Part shown: piece by piece, positions 1 to 13,439 of the stretch
How the letters are laid out: the number at the start of each line of letters is the position of its first letter
Position numbering within the stretch: the stretch's first letter is position 1
Source of the DNA: Pseudomonadota bacterium
Lineage (GTDB): Bacteria > Pseudomonadota > Gammaproteobacteria > Burkholderiales > Thiobacillaceae
DNA length: 56,462 nt
Assembly (NCBI GenBank): GCA_021826065.1
Contig: JAKADY010000015.1
Coordinates: 1 to 56,462 of the forward strand
Direction of reading: 5' to 3'
The notes under the pieces: model-generated
What the model was told of the DNA's origin: nothing
The model's database searches: none
What the model saw: only the letters and a program-made list of their open reading frames with translations
Position numbers and translations under genes: made by a program

Positions 1-58
1 TTGGTGTCTCAGAGGGGCGACGGGCTGTGCAGACCCTCGCTGAACCCGACCACGAGCG

Positions 59-166
59 GGGCTGTGGATTTGTGGACAATGCGCCTGCGGCGCACCGGGG
101 CGCTTGCCGTGGAAAACGCTGCGCGTTTCCCACCGCGCGCCCCTTTGACCACAAGCTCCACAGCCC
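59..166. repeat. Long imperfect palindrome, about 108 bp
   Basis: The outer arms at 59-75 and 149-166 are inverted copies (GGGCTGTGGATTTGTGG against CCACAAGCTCCACAGCCC). Inner arms also pair: GGGGCGC at 97-103 with GCGCCCC at 137-143, and GTGGAAAACGC at 109-119 with GCGTTTCCCAC at 123-133. No coding sequence is evident across 1-313. A separate short inverted repeat, TTGATC-N5-GATCAA, lies at 183-199. The structure could be a non-autonomous mobile element or a transcription end signal; nothing visible decides between them. Confidence 0.6.
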
Positions 167-208
167 TCGATCGATATTGTCATTGATCATGGAGATCAAC
201 ATACAAGG

Positions 209-240
209 GGCGCTTTGAGAGTCGCTCGCGCGGCTTTCAA
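209..240 (+). repeat. Partial copy of a REP-like element
   Basis: The 3' part of the repeat found at 5262-5380 and 32623-32750 recurs here in degenerate form: GGCGCTT, then GAGAGTCGCTCGCG, then GGCTTTCAA. The 5' CATGAC inverted repeat is missing. The region between it and the rhodanese gene holds nothing else recognisable. Confidence 0.4.
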
Positions 241-313
241 GGTAACGGCAGGGCCGGTCTGTCTGTGGCACCGGCCAGGCAGCGGCCTGAATTCCTGATT
301 CCTGACCCCCGAA

Positions 314-700
314 TCAGCACTGCTCCCAGGGCAGCCCCTCGAAGCGCCAGCCATTCTTCGTGGAGCGGCGGTGGTGTTCGTCCAGCTCGCCCTCGAAGCC
401 GTAGAGGACGTTGTAGACCTCGGTGAAGCCGTGTTTCTCCAGGAACTCGCCGGCCTCGCGCGAGCGGTTGCCGGAGCGGCAGATCAGGACCACCGGCCGG
501 TTGTGCGAGGCGGCCATACGTACCTGGCCGAGGAAGTGGGGGTTGAGGTCCCAGTTGATGCCCTCGTACCAGGGGATGAGGATGGCCCCGACCGGGTGGC
601 CGACGAAGAGGAATTCGAACTCCGAGCGGCAGTCGATGAAGACCGCGTCGGGGTGTGACTGGAGGAAGTCGTAGGCCTCCTTGGGGGTCAGGTGCCGCAT
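314..700 (-). CDS. Rhodanese-like domain protein
   Basis: This 128-residue protein is a single rhodanese domain. The N-terminal part has the FIDCRSEFEF strand, and the active-site loop CRSGNRS holds the putative catalytic cysteine, Cys74. Proteins of this family carry persulfide sulfur on that cysteine and hand it to thiols, cyanide or sulfur-relay partners. There is no signal peptide, so it should be cytoplasmic. The ATG at 700 gives the usual family length; no strong ribosome binding site precedes it. It stands alone, convergent with nothing close by, so its partner cannot be read from context. Confidence 0.85.
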   Translation of the reverse strand: MRHLTPKEAYDFLQSHPDAVFIDCRSEFEFLFVGHPVGAILIPWYEGINWDLNPHFLGQVRMAASHNRPVVLICRSGNRSREAGEFLEKHGFTEVYNVLYGFEGELDEHHRRSTKNGWRFEGLPWEQC

Positions 701-801
701 GTCAGTACGCGCCAGGCCGCCCCAAGCGTACTGACCGCCGCCTCGGGGTGTGACGAACGCAGTGAGTCGGGGGTTGTTTCATCCCGGGCACTCCTGCAGG
801 G

Positions 802-1407
802 TCAGATCGCCGGGCCGGGCCGCGGCTCGGGCGGCGGGCCGAAGACGGCGGTCATATCGAGGGCGAGCCCGCCGCAGTACGGCAGGCTACAGGTGTCGCC
901 GGGTCCGTAGACATCCGGCTTGCCATAGCGGCCGGCGTCGAGCCGGTAGCACTCCAGGGTCGCGGCCTCGGGGTCGGCGATGCCGTAATGGGCCACCCCC
1001 ACCCGCTCGTAGAGGTCGCGTTTGACGAGCCGGTCGCGCCGCGCCGTGGCGGGCGACAACACCTCAATCACCAGCTCGGGCGGACCGTCGACATAGCGGC
1101 CGTTGGCGAGCCGGGCCGGGTCGCACACCAGCACCACGTCGGGCTGCACCACGGTGCTGGGGCCCAACACCACGTCCACCGGGGCGACGAAGACGCGGCA
1201 GGGGCAATGGAAACCCAGCCTGTCCTTGTCGTTGAGCTGGTTGTAGAGCTGAGCACCGATGCTGATGGCGATGCCCTGGTGCGCCAGCACCGGCGCCGGC
1301 GCCATGAGCCAGACCTCGCCGTCGATCAGCTCGTAGCGGCGCTCGTCGTTCCAGCCCATGTAGTCCTCTACGGTGTAGCGCGGTGGATCGCTGAGCGGTC
1401 GGGACAT
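802..1407 (-). CDS. Uma2 family (DUF820) restriction-endonuclease-like protein
   Basis: This 201-residue protein has the Uma2/DUF820 layout, a PD-(D/E)xK nuclease-fold family. Visible signatures are YTVEDYMGW near the N terminus, the VQPDVVLV strand and the ELVIEVLSP strand, which together supply the acidic metal-binding residues, followed by KRDLYERVGVAHYGIADP. The frame is open further upstream, but the ATG at 1407 is preceded by AGGAGG ten bases away and begins the conserved region, so it is preferred. Members are common orphan genes in many bacteria and their biological role is unsettled. It diverges from metH across about 125 bp. Confidence 0.85.
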   Translation of the reverse strand: MSRPLSDPPRYTVEDYMGWNDERRYELIDGEVWLMAPAPVLAHQGIAISIGAQLYNQLNDKDRLGFHCPCRVFVAPVDVVLGPSTVVQPDVVLVCDPARLANGRYVDGPPELVIEVLSPATARRDRLVKRDLYERVGVAHYGIADPEAATLECYRLDAGRYGKPDVYGPGDTCSLPYCGGLALDMTAVFGPPPEPRPGPAI

Positions 1408-1532
1408 GTCGGTCGTGCCTCCTGTCGGCATTATGCGCTTCGGCCGGGCCTTGTCCAAGCCCGCGCAGGCCGGCGGGCCAGGCCGCGCCGTAGTCGGTGT
1501 TATCATAAAAGATTGCACAGACCCCGTCCGCC

Positions 1533-5261
<3,729 letters not shown>

Positions 5262-5380
5262 CGGGCATGACTTTGAGCAGACGCCCCAGAGAAAGTCATG
5301 CCCGTTTCCCTCACCCCCCGCTCCTCTCCCGCCCGCGGGAGAGGGCGCTTCGAGACTCGCTTCGCGACTTTCACGCTAAA
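5262..5380 (+). repeat. REP-like composite palindromic element, copy 1
   Basis: The element starts directly after the metH stop codon. It holds a 13-bp perfect inverted repeat (CGGGCATGACTTT at 5262-5274 with its complement at 5292-5304), then a second hairpin of 10-bp arms (CCTCTCCCGC at 5323-5332 with 5335-5344), then a tail ending CGCGACTTTCACGCTAAA. The same order recurs at 32623-32750. It may also act as the transcription end of metH. Confidence 0.8.
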
Positions 5381-5417
5381 CCACCGGCCGGGGGGCAAAG
5401 GCGGGGGTGTCTGCCGC

Positions 5418-5867
5418 TCAGGCCGCCATGCGCTCGGGGGCCGCGGGCGCCGAGAGTTCCTCGCGCATCGCCTTGAGCCGTGCCACGCGCTCACCCATCT
5501 TGGCCAGGTTGGCGGCGACCCGGTCGGCCAGGGTCTCCTGTTCCCTGAGCTGCCAGAAGGCGGTCTCCACCAGGTGCGGGATCAGGCTCGCACGTTGTGC
5601 GGCGGCCGGTCCGGCCAGATGGCATAGGGTCTTGAGTTCCTGATCGGCGGCGCGGCTCAGCTCATCGAGCCGATGGATGGCGGCCGCGTCCATCATGTAC
5701 ATGAGCGAGCCCAGGCTGTGTTTGGGCCGGTTGGTGTCCACCGAGCGCCAGACCTCCATGGCCGACTCCAGGTTGGTGATGAGGGCATCAAGGTGGCGGA
5801 TTGCCTCGGTCCGCACAGCAGGGTCTGCGTGGCGCAGCGAGGCATAGGCAAATTCGACGAGTTCCAT
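5418..5867 (-). CDS. Hypothetical alpha-helical protein
   Basis: This 149-residue protein has no recognised domain. It is rich in Ala, Leu, Arg and Glu and reads as almost entirely helical, with no signal peptide, membrane segment or cysteine cluster; it is probably cytoplasmic. The C-terminal third (ANLAKMGERVARLKAMREEL) has heptad-like spacing compatible with a short coiled coil. A GGAGGA ribosome binding site lies about eight bases before the ATG at 5867, which supports a real gene. It points toward metH and diverges from the HIT-like gene at 5957. Confidence 0.7.
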   Translation of the reverse strand: MELVEFAYASLRHADPAVRTEAIRHLDALITNLESAMEVWRSVDTNRPKHSLGSLMYMMDAAAIHRLDELSRAADQELKTLCHLAGPAAAQRASLIPHLVETAFWQLREQETLADRVAANLAKMGERVARLKAMREELSAPAAPERMAA

Positions 5868-5956
5868 CTGCTATCCTCCATGACCAAACACGGACATCGC
5901 GGTTTGGACCCCGCGCGGGTGGGGGAACCGCACCGCTTACAGAGTTATTTTAGTCG

Positions 5957-7018
5957 ATGAAATCTGTCAAGTATTCCGCCAGCCTGCCGGAGCCCTTCGC
6001 ATCGACCACGGCCTTGCAACAGGCCTATGCCGAGGGGCTCACCCGCCTACTGGCAGGCGATGTCGGCCTGGGCGGCTATATCCTGGCGCTCGCCAACACG
6101 GCCCAGGATGCGACCCTGTGGCAGCTGCTCGAACGCCGGCTGGAGGAGCGTCACTACCACCTCGCCGCCCTGGTGACCACCCGCTTGCGCCAGGGGCGCC
6201 CGATCGGCGTGCCGGACGACGATCTGATGGTCTTCCTAAAGCTGGTGGCGATCGGATTCGGCGACGGGCTGCGCGTGCACACTCGCCGGGTCGGCCCCTG
6301 GGAGGTCAGCTTCAACCCCCTGCGCGCCCTGCGCCCGCCGCGCGCGAGCCGGGTGCGTGTCGAGGGGCTGTCGCGGCCGTTCGACCCGGATGGCTTCCAT
6401 TTCAACCGACCGGCCCTCGAGCGCGAGGTGCTGTGGTCGGGGACCTTGCTGGGTCGTCCGGCCCGGCTGCTGTACAACAAATTCCCCTTCGTCGAGCTGC
6501 ACGGGCTACTGGTGCCGGAACCGGAGCAGTCGTGGCCGCAGTGGTTGACCGAGCAATGGCACGACTGGGCCTGGGCCCTGGCGGCCGCCGCCGGCGAGGC
6601 GCTGCCCGGTTTCGGCCTGGCCTACAACAGCCTCGGGGCGCATGCCTCGGTAAACCATCTGCACTTCCAGACCTTCGTGCGCACGGACCCCCTGCCGCTC
6701 GCGCTGCCGCACTGGCGGCACAATCGCGGTGAAACCGCCTATCCCACGGCCTGTCTCACCTTCGGCGACCCCGGCCAGGCCTGGCAGGCCATCGCATCCC
6801 TGCACACTCAGGGCACGCCCTACAACCTGATCTACACAGCCGGTCGTCTCTATCTCCTGCCGCGACGCCCTCAGGGCAGCCATCCCCAGGCGGAATGGGC
6901 CTCCGGCCACGCCTGGTACGAGATGGCCGGCGGTGTGGTACTGTTCAACCGGGCCGACTATGAGGGCCTGGACGCCGAGGCCATCGCGGTCGAACTGCAA
7001 CGGGTGGGTCAGGTCTAG
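5957..7018 (+). CDS. HIT/GalT-superfamily protein (GDP-L-galactose phosphorylase or DUF4922-like)
   Basis: This 353-residue protein carries a histidine-triad-type active site, NHLHFQ, with His234, His236 and Gln238, the HxHxQ form seen in GalT-branch nucleotidyltransferases and phosphorylases. Upstream it has FNFNRP-like and KFPFVELHGLLVP strands that fit the same fold as eukaryotic GDP-L-galactose phosphorylase and bacterial DUF4922 proteins. Members usually phosphorolyse or transfer a nucleotide monophosphate from a sugar nucleotide or dinucleotide; the substrate cannot be told here. The protein looks soluble. It ends 33 bases before the yhdP-like gene, on the same strand, so cotranscription is possible. 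Confidence 0.65.
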   Translation: MKSVKYSASLPEPFASTTALQQAYAEGLTRLLAGDVGLGGYILALANTAQDATLWQLLERRLEERHYHLAALVTTRLRQGRPIGVPDDDLMVFLKLVAIGFGDGLRVHTRRVGPWEVSFNPLRALRPPRASRVRVEGLSRPFDPDGFHFNRPALEREVLWSGTLLGRPARLLYNKFPFVELHGLLVPEPEQSWPQWLTEQWHDWAWALAAAAGEALPGFGLAYNSLGAHASVNHLHFQTFVRTDPLPLALPHWRHNRGETAYPTACLTFGDPGQAWQAIASLHTQGTPYNLIYTAGRLYLLPRRPQGSHPQAEWASGHAWYEMAGGVVLFNRADYEGLDAEAIAVELQRVGQV

Positions 7019-7051
7019 CCGAGAACCCCTCTGCCCGATCGCCCCGGCGCC

Positions 7052-10000
7052 GTGATCGCCCTGCCTCGCCTCGATCCCCGCATCGTCCTCTATCTGCGGC
7101 GCGCGCTGCACTATGCCGCCTATGCCGTGGCGGCGGTCCTCATCGTGCTTTCGGCGGTGGCGCTGGCGCTGCGCCTGTGGATCATGCCGCAGATCGACCG
7201 CCACCGCCCTGCCATCGAGCGGCTCGCCAGCGAGGCCACTGGTGTCGCGGTGAGCATCGGTGTGATCCAGGCCGACTGGCGCGGCCTCAACCCGCGCCTG
7301 CGTATGGAGGCTGTGCGTTTCGGTGAGCCGGGTGCCCTGCCCGCCCTGACCCTGCCCAGTGTCGAGACGACCCTGTCCTGGACCTCGCTGCTGCTGGCCG
7401 AACCGCGCCTGGTCCACCTCCGGTTGCAACGCCCGCACCTGGTCATCCATCGCGACCGGCATGGCGTGATCCGCGTGGCCGGCATCGCGGTCAACACGCC
7501 TGGTGCCACCAGCCCCTTCCCGGACTGGCTGCTGCGACAGCGCAAGCTGAGTGTGCACCAGGCCACCGTGGTCTGGCAGGACGACATGCTGGGCGCACCA
7601 CCGCTCACCCTGAGCGAACTCAATCTGGCGATGACCAACCGGCTCGGCCGCCACCGCCTGGGCCTCACCGCCCGCCCGCCCGATGCCGTGGCACGCTGGA
7701 TCGACGTGCGCGCCGATTTCAGGGGCCGCAGCATCGACCGGTTGGAGGATTTCTCCGGCCAGCTCTACCTCGAGGCCGACGGGGCCGAGGCCGGGGCGCT
7801 GCGCACCTGGGCGCCCTGGGCCCAGGCCTCGGTGCGCAGCGGCACGGGGGCCCTGCGCTTTTGGCTCGACTTCTCGCGCCGCCAGGTCGACGGCGTGGTC
7901 GGCGACGTGCGTCTGCGTCAGGTCCGTCTGGGCCCTAGCGAGGACCTGCCGGAGATTGGCTTCGAACGCATCGACGGCCGCCTGGGTTGGCGGCGTACCT
8001 CCAGCGGACAGGACTATTTCGTCGAACGCTTGAGCTTCGTCTCCCCACGCGGGCGGCGCGCCGCGCCCGCCAGCCTGAAGGTGAAGGTCGCCAACCGCCC
8101 CGATGGGGGCCTGGGGGAATTACAGGTGGAGACCGAGGCACTGCAGCTGGAGGCCCTGACCGCGCTGATCGGCGCCGTGCCCATCCCCCGCCAGGCGCAC
8201 GACCTCATCGAGGCGCACGAGCCGCGCGGCCTGGTCGAGCGGCTGCGCCTGCAGTGGAGCGGCCCGCAGCGCTACGATGTGCAGGCGAGCCTGCGCGACG
8301 TGGGCTTTCGCGCCGCGGGCGGCATCCCCGGTCTCACCGGGTTGTCGGGCACCGTCAGCGCGACGGAGCGCGGCGGTGAGGCCCGGCTCGATGCCCGCGG
8401 CTTCGGCGTACAGGACGCGACCCTGTTCCGCCACCCGCTCGCCTTCGACAGCGTGCAGTCGCGTCTGAACTGGACGCGCCGGCCGGACGGCGGTGTGCAG
8501 ATCGAGCTCGACGACGTGCGCCTTGACAACCCGGACCTGGCGGCGACGGCGAGCGGCAGGATCGTGCTGGCGCCCGGCAAATCGCCCGAGCTGGACCTCA
8601 ACGCCCATCTCACGCGGGGGTTGGGCAACGCGGTCTGGCGCTATCTGCCACTGGCGGTCTCCGACGACGCCTATGACTGGCTGCGCCGCGGCATACGCGC
8701 GGGCCTGTCCGATGAGACCCGCCTGATCCTGCGCGGACCGATCGACCGCTTCCCCTTCCACGAAGGGGGCGGCCAGTTCCGGGTGGACGTGCGGGTGCGC
8801 GACGCCGTCATCGAGGTGGCGCCGGGTTGGCCGCGCTTCACCGGCGTCAACGGCCGGGTGGTCTTCCGCGACACGGCCATGGAGATCCAGGTCGACCGCG
8901 CCCAGGTCGAGGGCATCGCGGGGATCGAGCTCTACGGCATCCGCGGGCTGACGCCGGACCTGCACTTCACCCAGGATGAGATCCTGCACATCGAGGGGCG
9001 CGCGCGCGGCCCCACCGCCGCCTTTCTTGACTACATCCGCGCCAGCCCGGTCAACGACTATACGGACCGTTTCATCGAACCCATGCGCGCGGAGGGGCGC
9101 GGCGAGCTGGCCTTGCGCCTGAACCTGCCCCTGCGCCGCATCGATGCGAGCACGGTGTCGGGCGTCTACCGCATCGCCAACAACCGGCTCGCCCCCGGCC
9201 ACGGCATGCCCGTCCTCGAACACCTGGAGGGCGACCTGGCCTTCACCCACCGCGACATCAGCGCCAAAGGCCTGAACGCGGCGCTCTTCGGCCAGCCCGC
9301 CTTACTGTCCCTGCAAAGCGGCGCCGGCGGGCGCCTGAGCCTGCAGGTCGACGGCCGCATCGAACCGGCCAGCCTGGCCGTCTGGGTGCCCGATTCGCTG
9401 CGCCGCCGCCTGCAGGGGGCCACCCGCTACCGCGCCGAGATCGGCCTACGCGAGCCGCGGACCGAGCTGCGCGTCGAGAGCGATCTGAAGGGGCTCGCCA
9501 TCGACCTGCCGGAGCCCCTCGGCAAGTCGGCGGAGCAGGCACAAAACTTCCGGTTGAGCCACAGCAGCGCGGGGCCGGATCAGACCACGCTACAGCTGCG
9601 CTACGGCGAGGTGTTGTCCCTCCACGCGGTGATGGGCAAGCCCGGCAGCCCGCCCAGCGTGTCGGCGCTGGTCGGCCAGGGCGAGGCGCGACCGCCGCGC
9701 AACCCCGGCCTCAGCCTGGAGATCGCCCAGGCGCGGCTGGATCTCGACCCCTGGCTGGGCCTGCTCGGCGGGCAGGGCGACAGCACCCTACCGCTCTCCA
9801 GCCTCACCCTCACGGCCGGTGAGCTCATCGTCCACGACCGCTTGTTCACCGGCACCCAGGTCAGCGCCCGCTTGAGCGGCGAGGCGGGCTGGCAGCTACA
9901 GATCTCGGGCCGCGAGGTGCAGGGCGAGCTGCAGTGGCAGAGCGGGCAGCCACATCCCAGCCTCAAGGCACGCCTCCGCCGCCTCGCCGTCCCGGAGGCG

Positions 10001-10876
10001 GCCCCCGGCCCCCGCCCCGCACGCCGGCCGGCCCAAAAGATCGAGATCGAGGCCGATGTGCGGGCCGAGAGCTTCCTGGTGCAAGGCCGCGACGTCGGCC
10101 GGCTCGAGTTGAGCGCCCGCCCCGAGGCGCGTGGCCTGCGCCTGCAGACGCTGCGCATCGTCAACCCCGACGGCCGACTGGAGGCGAGTGGGCTCTTGTC
10201 CAACCAACCCCGTCGCGACTCCGTCGTCGACGTCCGGCTCGACAGCGGCAATCTCAACGGCCTGCTGAGCCGTCTGGGATATCCCGGTAACGTGCGGCGC
10301 GGCGAGCTTGCGTTGACCGGCCGCGTCGGCTGGCCGGGCGGTCCCACCGAATTCAGCCTCGACAGGCTCAGCGGCGACCTCGACCTCCGGCTCAGGAACG
10401 GCCAGTTCCTCAAGCTCGACCCCGGCGCCGGGCGGCTGTTGGGGGTGCTGAGCCTGCAGGCCCTGCCCAGGCGGATCAACCTCGACTTCCGCGACATCTT
10501 CAGCGAGGGCTTCGCCTTCGACGAGATCATCGCCCCGGTGCACTTGGAGCGCGGGGTGGCTCAGGTGGAGGACCTCAGGATGCGCGGACCGGCCGCCAGC
10601 GTCAGCATCCGCGGCGAGGTCGATCTCACGCGTGAGACCCAGGACCTGCGCGTGGCCGTGCAGCCGCGCCTGGAAGACACGCTGGCGGCGGGGGCGATGC
10701 TGATCAACCCGGCGGTCGGGGTCGGGGCGCTGGTCGCCAGCAAGGTCCTGAAAGACCCCATCAGCCGCGCCGCCACCTTCGAATACCGCGTGCGCGGCAG
10801 CTGGACGGAGCCCGAGGTGAGCCGCATCCCCCGCGCGCGATCCGCCGACGAGGCGGGCACGGCGAGCCCGCCCTGA
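7052..10876 (+). CDS. yhdP: YhdP-like AsmA-superfamily protein (DUF3971, TIGR02099)
   Basis: This is a very large envelope protein of 1274 residues. One transmembrane helix at about residues 17-40 anchors it in the inner membrane. The long beta-rich body that follows is typical of AsmA/TamB-like bridge proteins, with an AsmA_2-type C-terminal segment (RLLGVLSLQALPRR onward). In E. coli, YhdP with TamB and YdbH supports phospholipid movement to the outer membrane. The chosen start is a GTG at 7052 lacking a clear ribosome binding site, so the first residues are uncertain. The order yhdP / amidase / tldD is a familiar betaproteobacterial arrangement. Confidence 0.9.
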   Translation: MIALPRLDPRIVLYLRRALHYAAYAVAAVLIVLSAVALALRLWIMPQIDRHRPAIERLASEATGVAVSIGVIQADWRGLNPRLRMEAVRFGEPGALPALTLPSVETTLSWTSLLLAEPRLVHLRLQRPHLVIHRDRHGVIRVAGIAVNTPGATSPFPDWLLRQRKLSVHQATVVWQDDMLGAPPLTLSELNLAMTNRLGRHRLGLTARPPDAVARWIDVRADFRGRSIDRLEDFSGQLYLEADGAEAGALRTWAPWAQASVRSGTGALRFWLDFSRRQVDGVVGDVRLRQVRLGPSEDLPEIGFERIDGRLGWRRTSSGQDYFVERLSFVSPRGRRAAPASLKVKVANRPDGGLGELQVETEALQLEALTALIGAVPIPRQAHDLIEAHEPRGLVERLRLQWSGPQRYDVQASLRDVGFRAAGGIPGLTGLSGTVSATERGGEARLDARGFGVQDATLFRHPLAFDSVQSRLNWTRRPDGGVQIELDDVRLDNPDLAATASGRIVLAPGKSPELDLNAHLTRGLGNAVWRYLPLAVSDDAYDWLRRGIRAGLSDETRLILRGPIDRFPFHEGGGQFRVDVRVRDAVIEVAPGWPRFTGVNGRVVFRDTAMEIQVDRAQVEGIAGIELYGIRGLTPDLHFTQDEILHIEGRARGPTAAFLDYIRASPVNDYTDRFIEPMRAEGRGELALRLNLPLRRIDASTVSGVYRIANNRLAPGHGMPVLEHLEGDLAFTHRDISAKGLNAALFGQPALLSLQSGAGGRLSLQVDGRIEPASLAVWVPDSLRRRLQGATRYRAEIGLREPRTELRVESDLKGLAIDLPEPLGKSAEQAQNFRLSHSSAGPDQTTLQLRYGEVLSLHAVMGKPGSPPSVSALVGQGEARPPRNPGLSLEIAQARLDLDPWLGLLGGQGDSTLPLSSLTLTAGELIVHDRLFTGTQVSARLSGEAGWQLQISGREVQGELQWQSGQPHPSLKARLRRLAVPEAAPGPRPARRPAQKIEIEADVRAESFLVQGRDVGRLELSARPEARGLRLQTLRIVNPDGRLEASGLLSNQPRRDSVVDVRLDSGNLNGLLSRLGYPGNVRRGELALTGRVGWPGGPTEFSLDRLSGDLDLRLRNGQFLKLDPGAGRLLGVLSLQALPRRINLDFRDIFSEGFAFDEIIAPVHLERGVAQVEDLRMRGPAASVSIRGEVDLTRETQDLRVAVQPRLEDTLAAGAMLINPAVGVGALVASKVLKDPISRAATFEYRVRGSWTEPEVSRIPRARSADEAGTASPP

Positions 10877-11007
10877 CCCCTCGCCTGCGCAGCCGGCCAC
10901 AAACGCGAGGTCCTATCGCGCCGGCGCACGTTTTGCCTTGCCGCAGCGGGCCTGGATTGTGTAATTTCAACCTTTCCCGAACAACACCGAGCCGAGACAC
11001 TCTGCCC

Positions 11008-11925
11008 GTGAGCCCAAAGCCCTCCTCCAGCTTCGCCAAGACCCGCAGCCGCAGCGCCCCCAAACCGCAGCCGGAATCCTACGGCGTGGTGCGCATGGCC
11101 GCCATCCAGATGGCATCCGGGCCGAACGTCGCGGCCAACCTGGCGGAGGCCGAGCGGCTGATCGGCATGGCCGCCGACGCCGGGGCCAAGCTGATCGCCC
11201 TGCCCGAATATTTCGCCATCATGGGGCTCAAGGACACCGACAAGGTCACGGTGCGCGAACAACCGGGCAAGGGGCCGATCCAGGCCTTCCTCGCCGCCCA
11301 GGCCAAGCGGCACGGTGTGTGGCTGGTGGGCGGTTCTGTGCCGCTCGACTGCGGCCAGCCGAAAAAGGTCTACAACAGCTGCCTGGTCTACAACGACAAG
11401 GGCCGGCTCGTCGCCCGCTACGACAAGATCCACCTCTTCGGCCTGTCGCTCGGCAACGAGCAGTACCGGGAAGAGGCCACCATCATGCCCGGCAACCGCG
11501 TCGTGGTGGTGGAGACCCCCTTCGGCCGCATGGGGCTGTCGATCTGCTACGACCTGCGCTTCCCGGAGCTCTACCGGGCGATGGGCGTGGTCGACTTCAT
11601 TTTGGTGCCCTCGGCCTTCACCGCCACGACGGGCAAGGCCCATTTCGAGACCCTGATCCGCGCCCGTGCGATCGAGAACCTGGCCTATGTGATCGCCCCC
11701 GCCCAGGGCGGCTATCACCTCTCCGGCCGGGAGACCCACGGCGACACCATGATCGTCGATCCCTGGGGCAACGTGCTCGACCGGCTGCCGCGCGGCTCCG
11801 GCGTGGTCACCGCCGGGATCAACCGCAGCTACCAGGAGAGCCTGCGCGCAAGCCTCCCGGCCCTCAAACACCGCACCCTGAACTGCGGCAACGAGGGCGC
11901 GGTCGAAGTCGTCAAAGCCAACTAA
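11008..11925 (+). CDS. Nitrilase-superfamily amidase, Nit1/deaminated-glutathione amidase type
   Basis: This carbon-nitrogen hydrolase shows the full catalytic triad: Glu67 in LPEYF, Lys140 in YDKIHLF and Cys180 in [13 protein letters not shown]. The last motif is the Nit1 form, whose characterised members repair deaminated glutathione. The frame is open upstream to 10933, but the GTG at 11008 gives a 305-residue protein closer to family length; an internal start at the conserved AAIQMASG segment (11095) is also possible, because the first 25-30 residues are basic and unlike the family. It lies 13 bases before tldD on the same strand. Confidence 0.88.
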   Translation: MSPKPSSSFAKTRSRSAPKPQPESYGVVRMAAIQMASGPNVAANLAEAERLIGMAADAGAKLIALPEYFAIMGLKDTDKVTVREQPGKGPIQAFLAAQAKRHGVWLVGGSVPLDCGQPKKVYNSCLVYNDKGRLVARYDKIHLFGLSLGNEQYREEATIMPGNRVVVVETPFGRMGLSICYDLRFPELYRAMGVVDFILVPSAFTATTGKAHFETLIRARAIENLAYVIAPAQGGYHLSGRETHGDTMIVDPWGNVLDRLPRGSGVVTAGINRSYQESLRASLPALKHRTLNCGNEGAVEVVKAN

Positions 11926-11938
11926 CCCCCAATTGATC

Positions 11939-13384
11939 ATGACCGATACCGCCGCCCTGTTCGCCACCGCCCAGTCCACCCTGCTCGCCCCCAACGACCT
12001 GGACACCCATGAGGTCGAGTCGGTCTTCGGCCTGCTCGCCGCCCACCGGCTGGACGACGCCGACCTCTACTTCCAGTACACCCGCTCCGAGGCCTGGAGC
12101 CTTGAGGAGGGGCAGGTCAAGTCGGGCAGCTTCAACATCGACCAGGGGGTGGGGGTGCGCGCGGTGGTGGGGGACAAGACGGCCTTCGCCTATTCCGACG
12201 ACATCTCGCTGCCGGCCATCCGCCAGGCGGCGCTCACCGCCCGCTCCATCGCCCTGACCGGCGGCGAGGCGCGGGTGCAGGCGGGGGTTCCGGTGCAGGG
12301 CCGTAGCCTCTACGCCCCGCTCGACCCGCTCGCCTCGCTCACCGAGGCCGAGAAGGTGGCGCTGTTGCACCGTCTGGAGGACTACGCCCGCGCCCTCGAC
12401 CCGCGCGTGATCCAGGTCATGGCGAGCCTCGCCGGCGAGTACGAGGTCATCTTCGTCGCCCGCCTGGACGGGCGGCTGGCCGCCGATGTGCGGCCCTTGG
12501 TCCGGGTGTCATTGCAGGTGATCGTCGAGCAGGACGGCCGCCGCGAACAGGGCACGGCCGGTGGCGGCGGCCGTTTCGACTATGCCTATTTCACCGACGA
12601 CGTGCTGCGCGACTACGCCGAACGCGCGGTGAAGCAGGCGCTCACCAATCTGGAGGCGCGGCCCGCTCCGGCCGGCACCATGACCGTGGTCCTGGGCGCC
12701 GGCTGGCCCGGCATCCTGCTGCACGAGGCGATCGGCCACGGCCTGGAGGGCGACTTCAACCGCAAGGGCTCCTCCGCCTTCTCCGGCCGCATCGGCGAGC
12801 GGGTGGCCGCCCCCGGGGTGACGGTGGTCGACGACGGCACCCTGCCGCTCAAGCGCGGGTCGCTCAACATCGACGACGAGGGCACGCCCACCCAGTGCAC
12901 CGTGTTGATCGAAGACGGCATCCTCAAGGGCTATATGCAGGACAGCCTCAACGCGCGCCTCATGGGCATGGCGCCCACCGGCAACGCCCGGCGCGAGTCC
13001 TTCGCCCACCTGCCCATGCCGCGCATGACCAACACCTACATGCATGCCGGCACGCATGACCCGCAGGAGATCATCGCCTCGGTCAAGCACGGCCTGTATG
13101 CGGTCAACTTCGGCGGCGGCCAGGTCGACATCACCAGCGGCAAATTCGTCTTCTCCGCGGCCGAGGCCTACATGATCGAGGACGGCCGCATCACCTATCC
13201 GGTCAAGGGGGCCACCCTGATCGGCAACGGCCCCGACGTGCTCACCCGCGTGTCCATGATCGGCAACGACCTACAGCTCGACCCCGGCGTGGGCACCTGC
13301 GGCAAGGACGGCCAGAGCGTGCCGGTCGGTGTGGGCCAGCCCACCCTGCGTGTCGACGGCCTCACGGTGGGCGGCACGCACTGA
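11939..13384 (+). CDS. tldD: Metalloprotease TldD
   Basis: TldD is the catalytic half of the TldD/TldE (PmbA) zinc metalloprotease, which degrades unfolded peptides and matures microcin-like or CcdA substrates in E. coli. The 481-residue protein carries the family's HExxxH signature, HEAIGH, at His262-Glu263-His267, and the C-terminal [16 protein letters not shown] strand. The ATG at 11939 is preferred to an in-frame TTG six bases upstream. The partner gene pmbA is not in the window. Confidence 0.95.
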   Translation: MTDTAALFATAQSTLLAPNDLDTHEVESVFGLLAAHRLDDADLYFQYTRSEAWSLEEGQVKSGSFNIDQGVGVRAVVGDKTAFAYSDDISLPAIRQAALTARSIALTGGEARVQAGVPVQGRSLYAPLDPLASLTEAEKVALLHRLEDYARALDPRVIQVMASLAGEYEVIFVARLDGRLAADVRPLVRVSLQVIVEQDGRREQGTAGGGGRFDYAYFTDDVLRDYAERAVKQALTNLEARPAPAGTMTVVLGAGWPGILLHEAIGHGLEGDFNRKGSSAFSGRIGERVAAPGVTVVDDGTLPLKRGSLNIDDEGTPTQCTVLIEDGILKGYMQDSLNARLMGMAPTGNARRESFAHLPMPRMTNTYMHAGTHDPQEIIASVKHGLYAVNFGGGQVDITSGKFVFSAAEAYMIEDGRITYPVKGATLIGNGPDVLTRVSMIGNDLQLDPGVGTCGKDGQSVPVGVGQPTLRVDGLTVGGTH

Positions 13385-13439
13385 GCGTAACGGCGCGCGG
13401 GCCGCCGCAGGTGCTGGTCGCAACCGGCCACGCCCGACA

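Noticed and set aside
59-80. Replication origin based on DnaA-like words
   Set aside because: Only two imperfect words, no AT-rich unwinding region, no dnaA or dnaN nearby.
1408-1532. Cobalamin or S-adenosylhomocysteine riboswitch upstream of metH
   Set aside because: No B12 box or SAH riboswitch core was seen in 125 bases.
10561-12006. 481-codon open frame antisense to the yhdP end and the amidase gene
   Set aside because: Covers two genes with clear homology; no ribosome binding site or recognisable domain.
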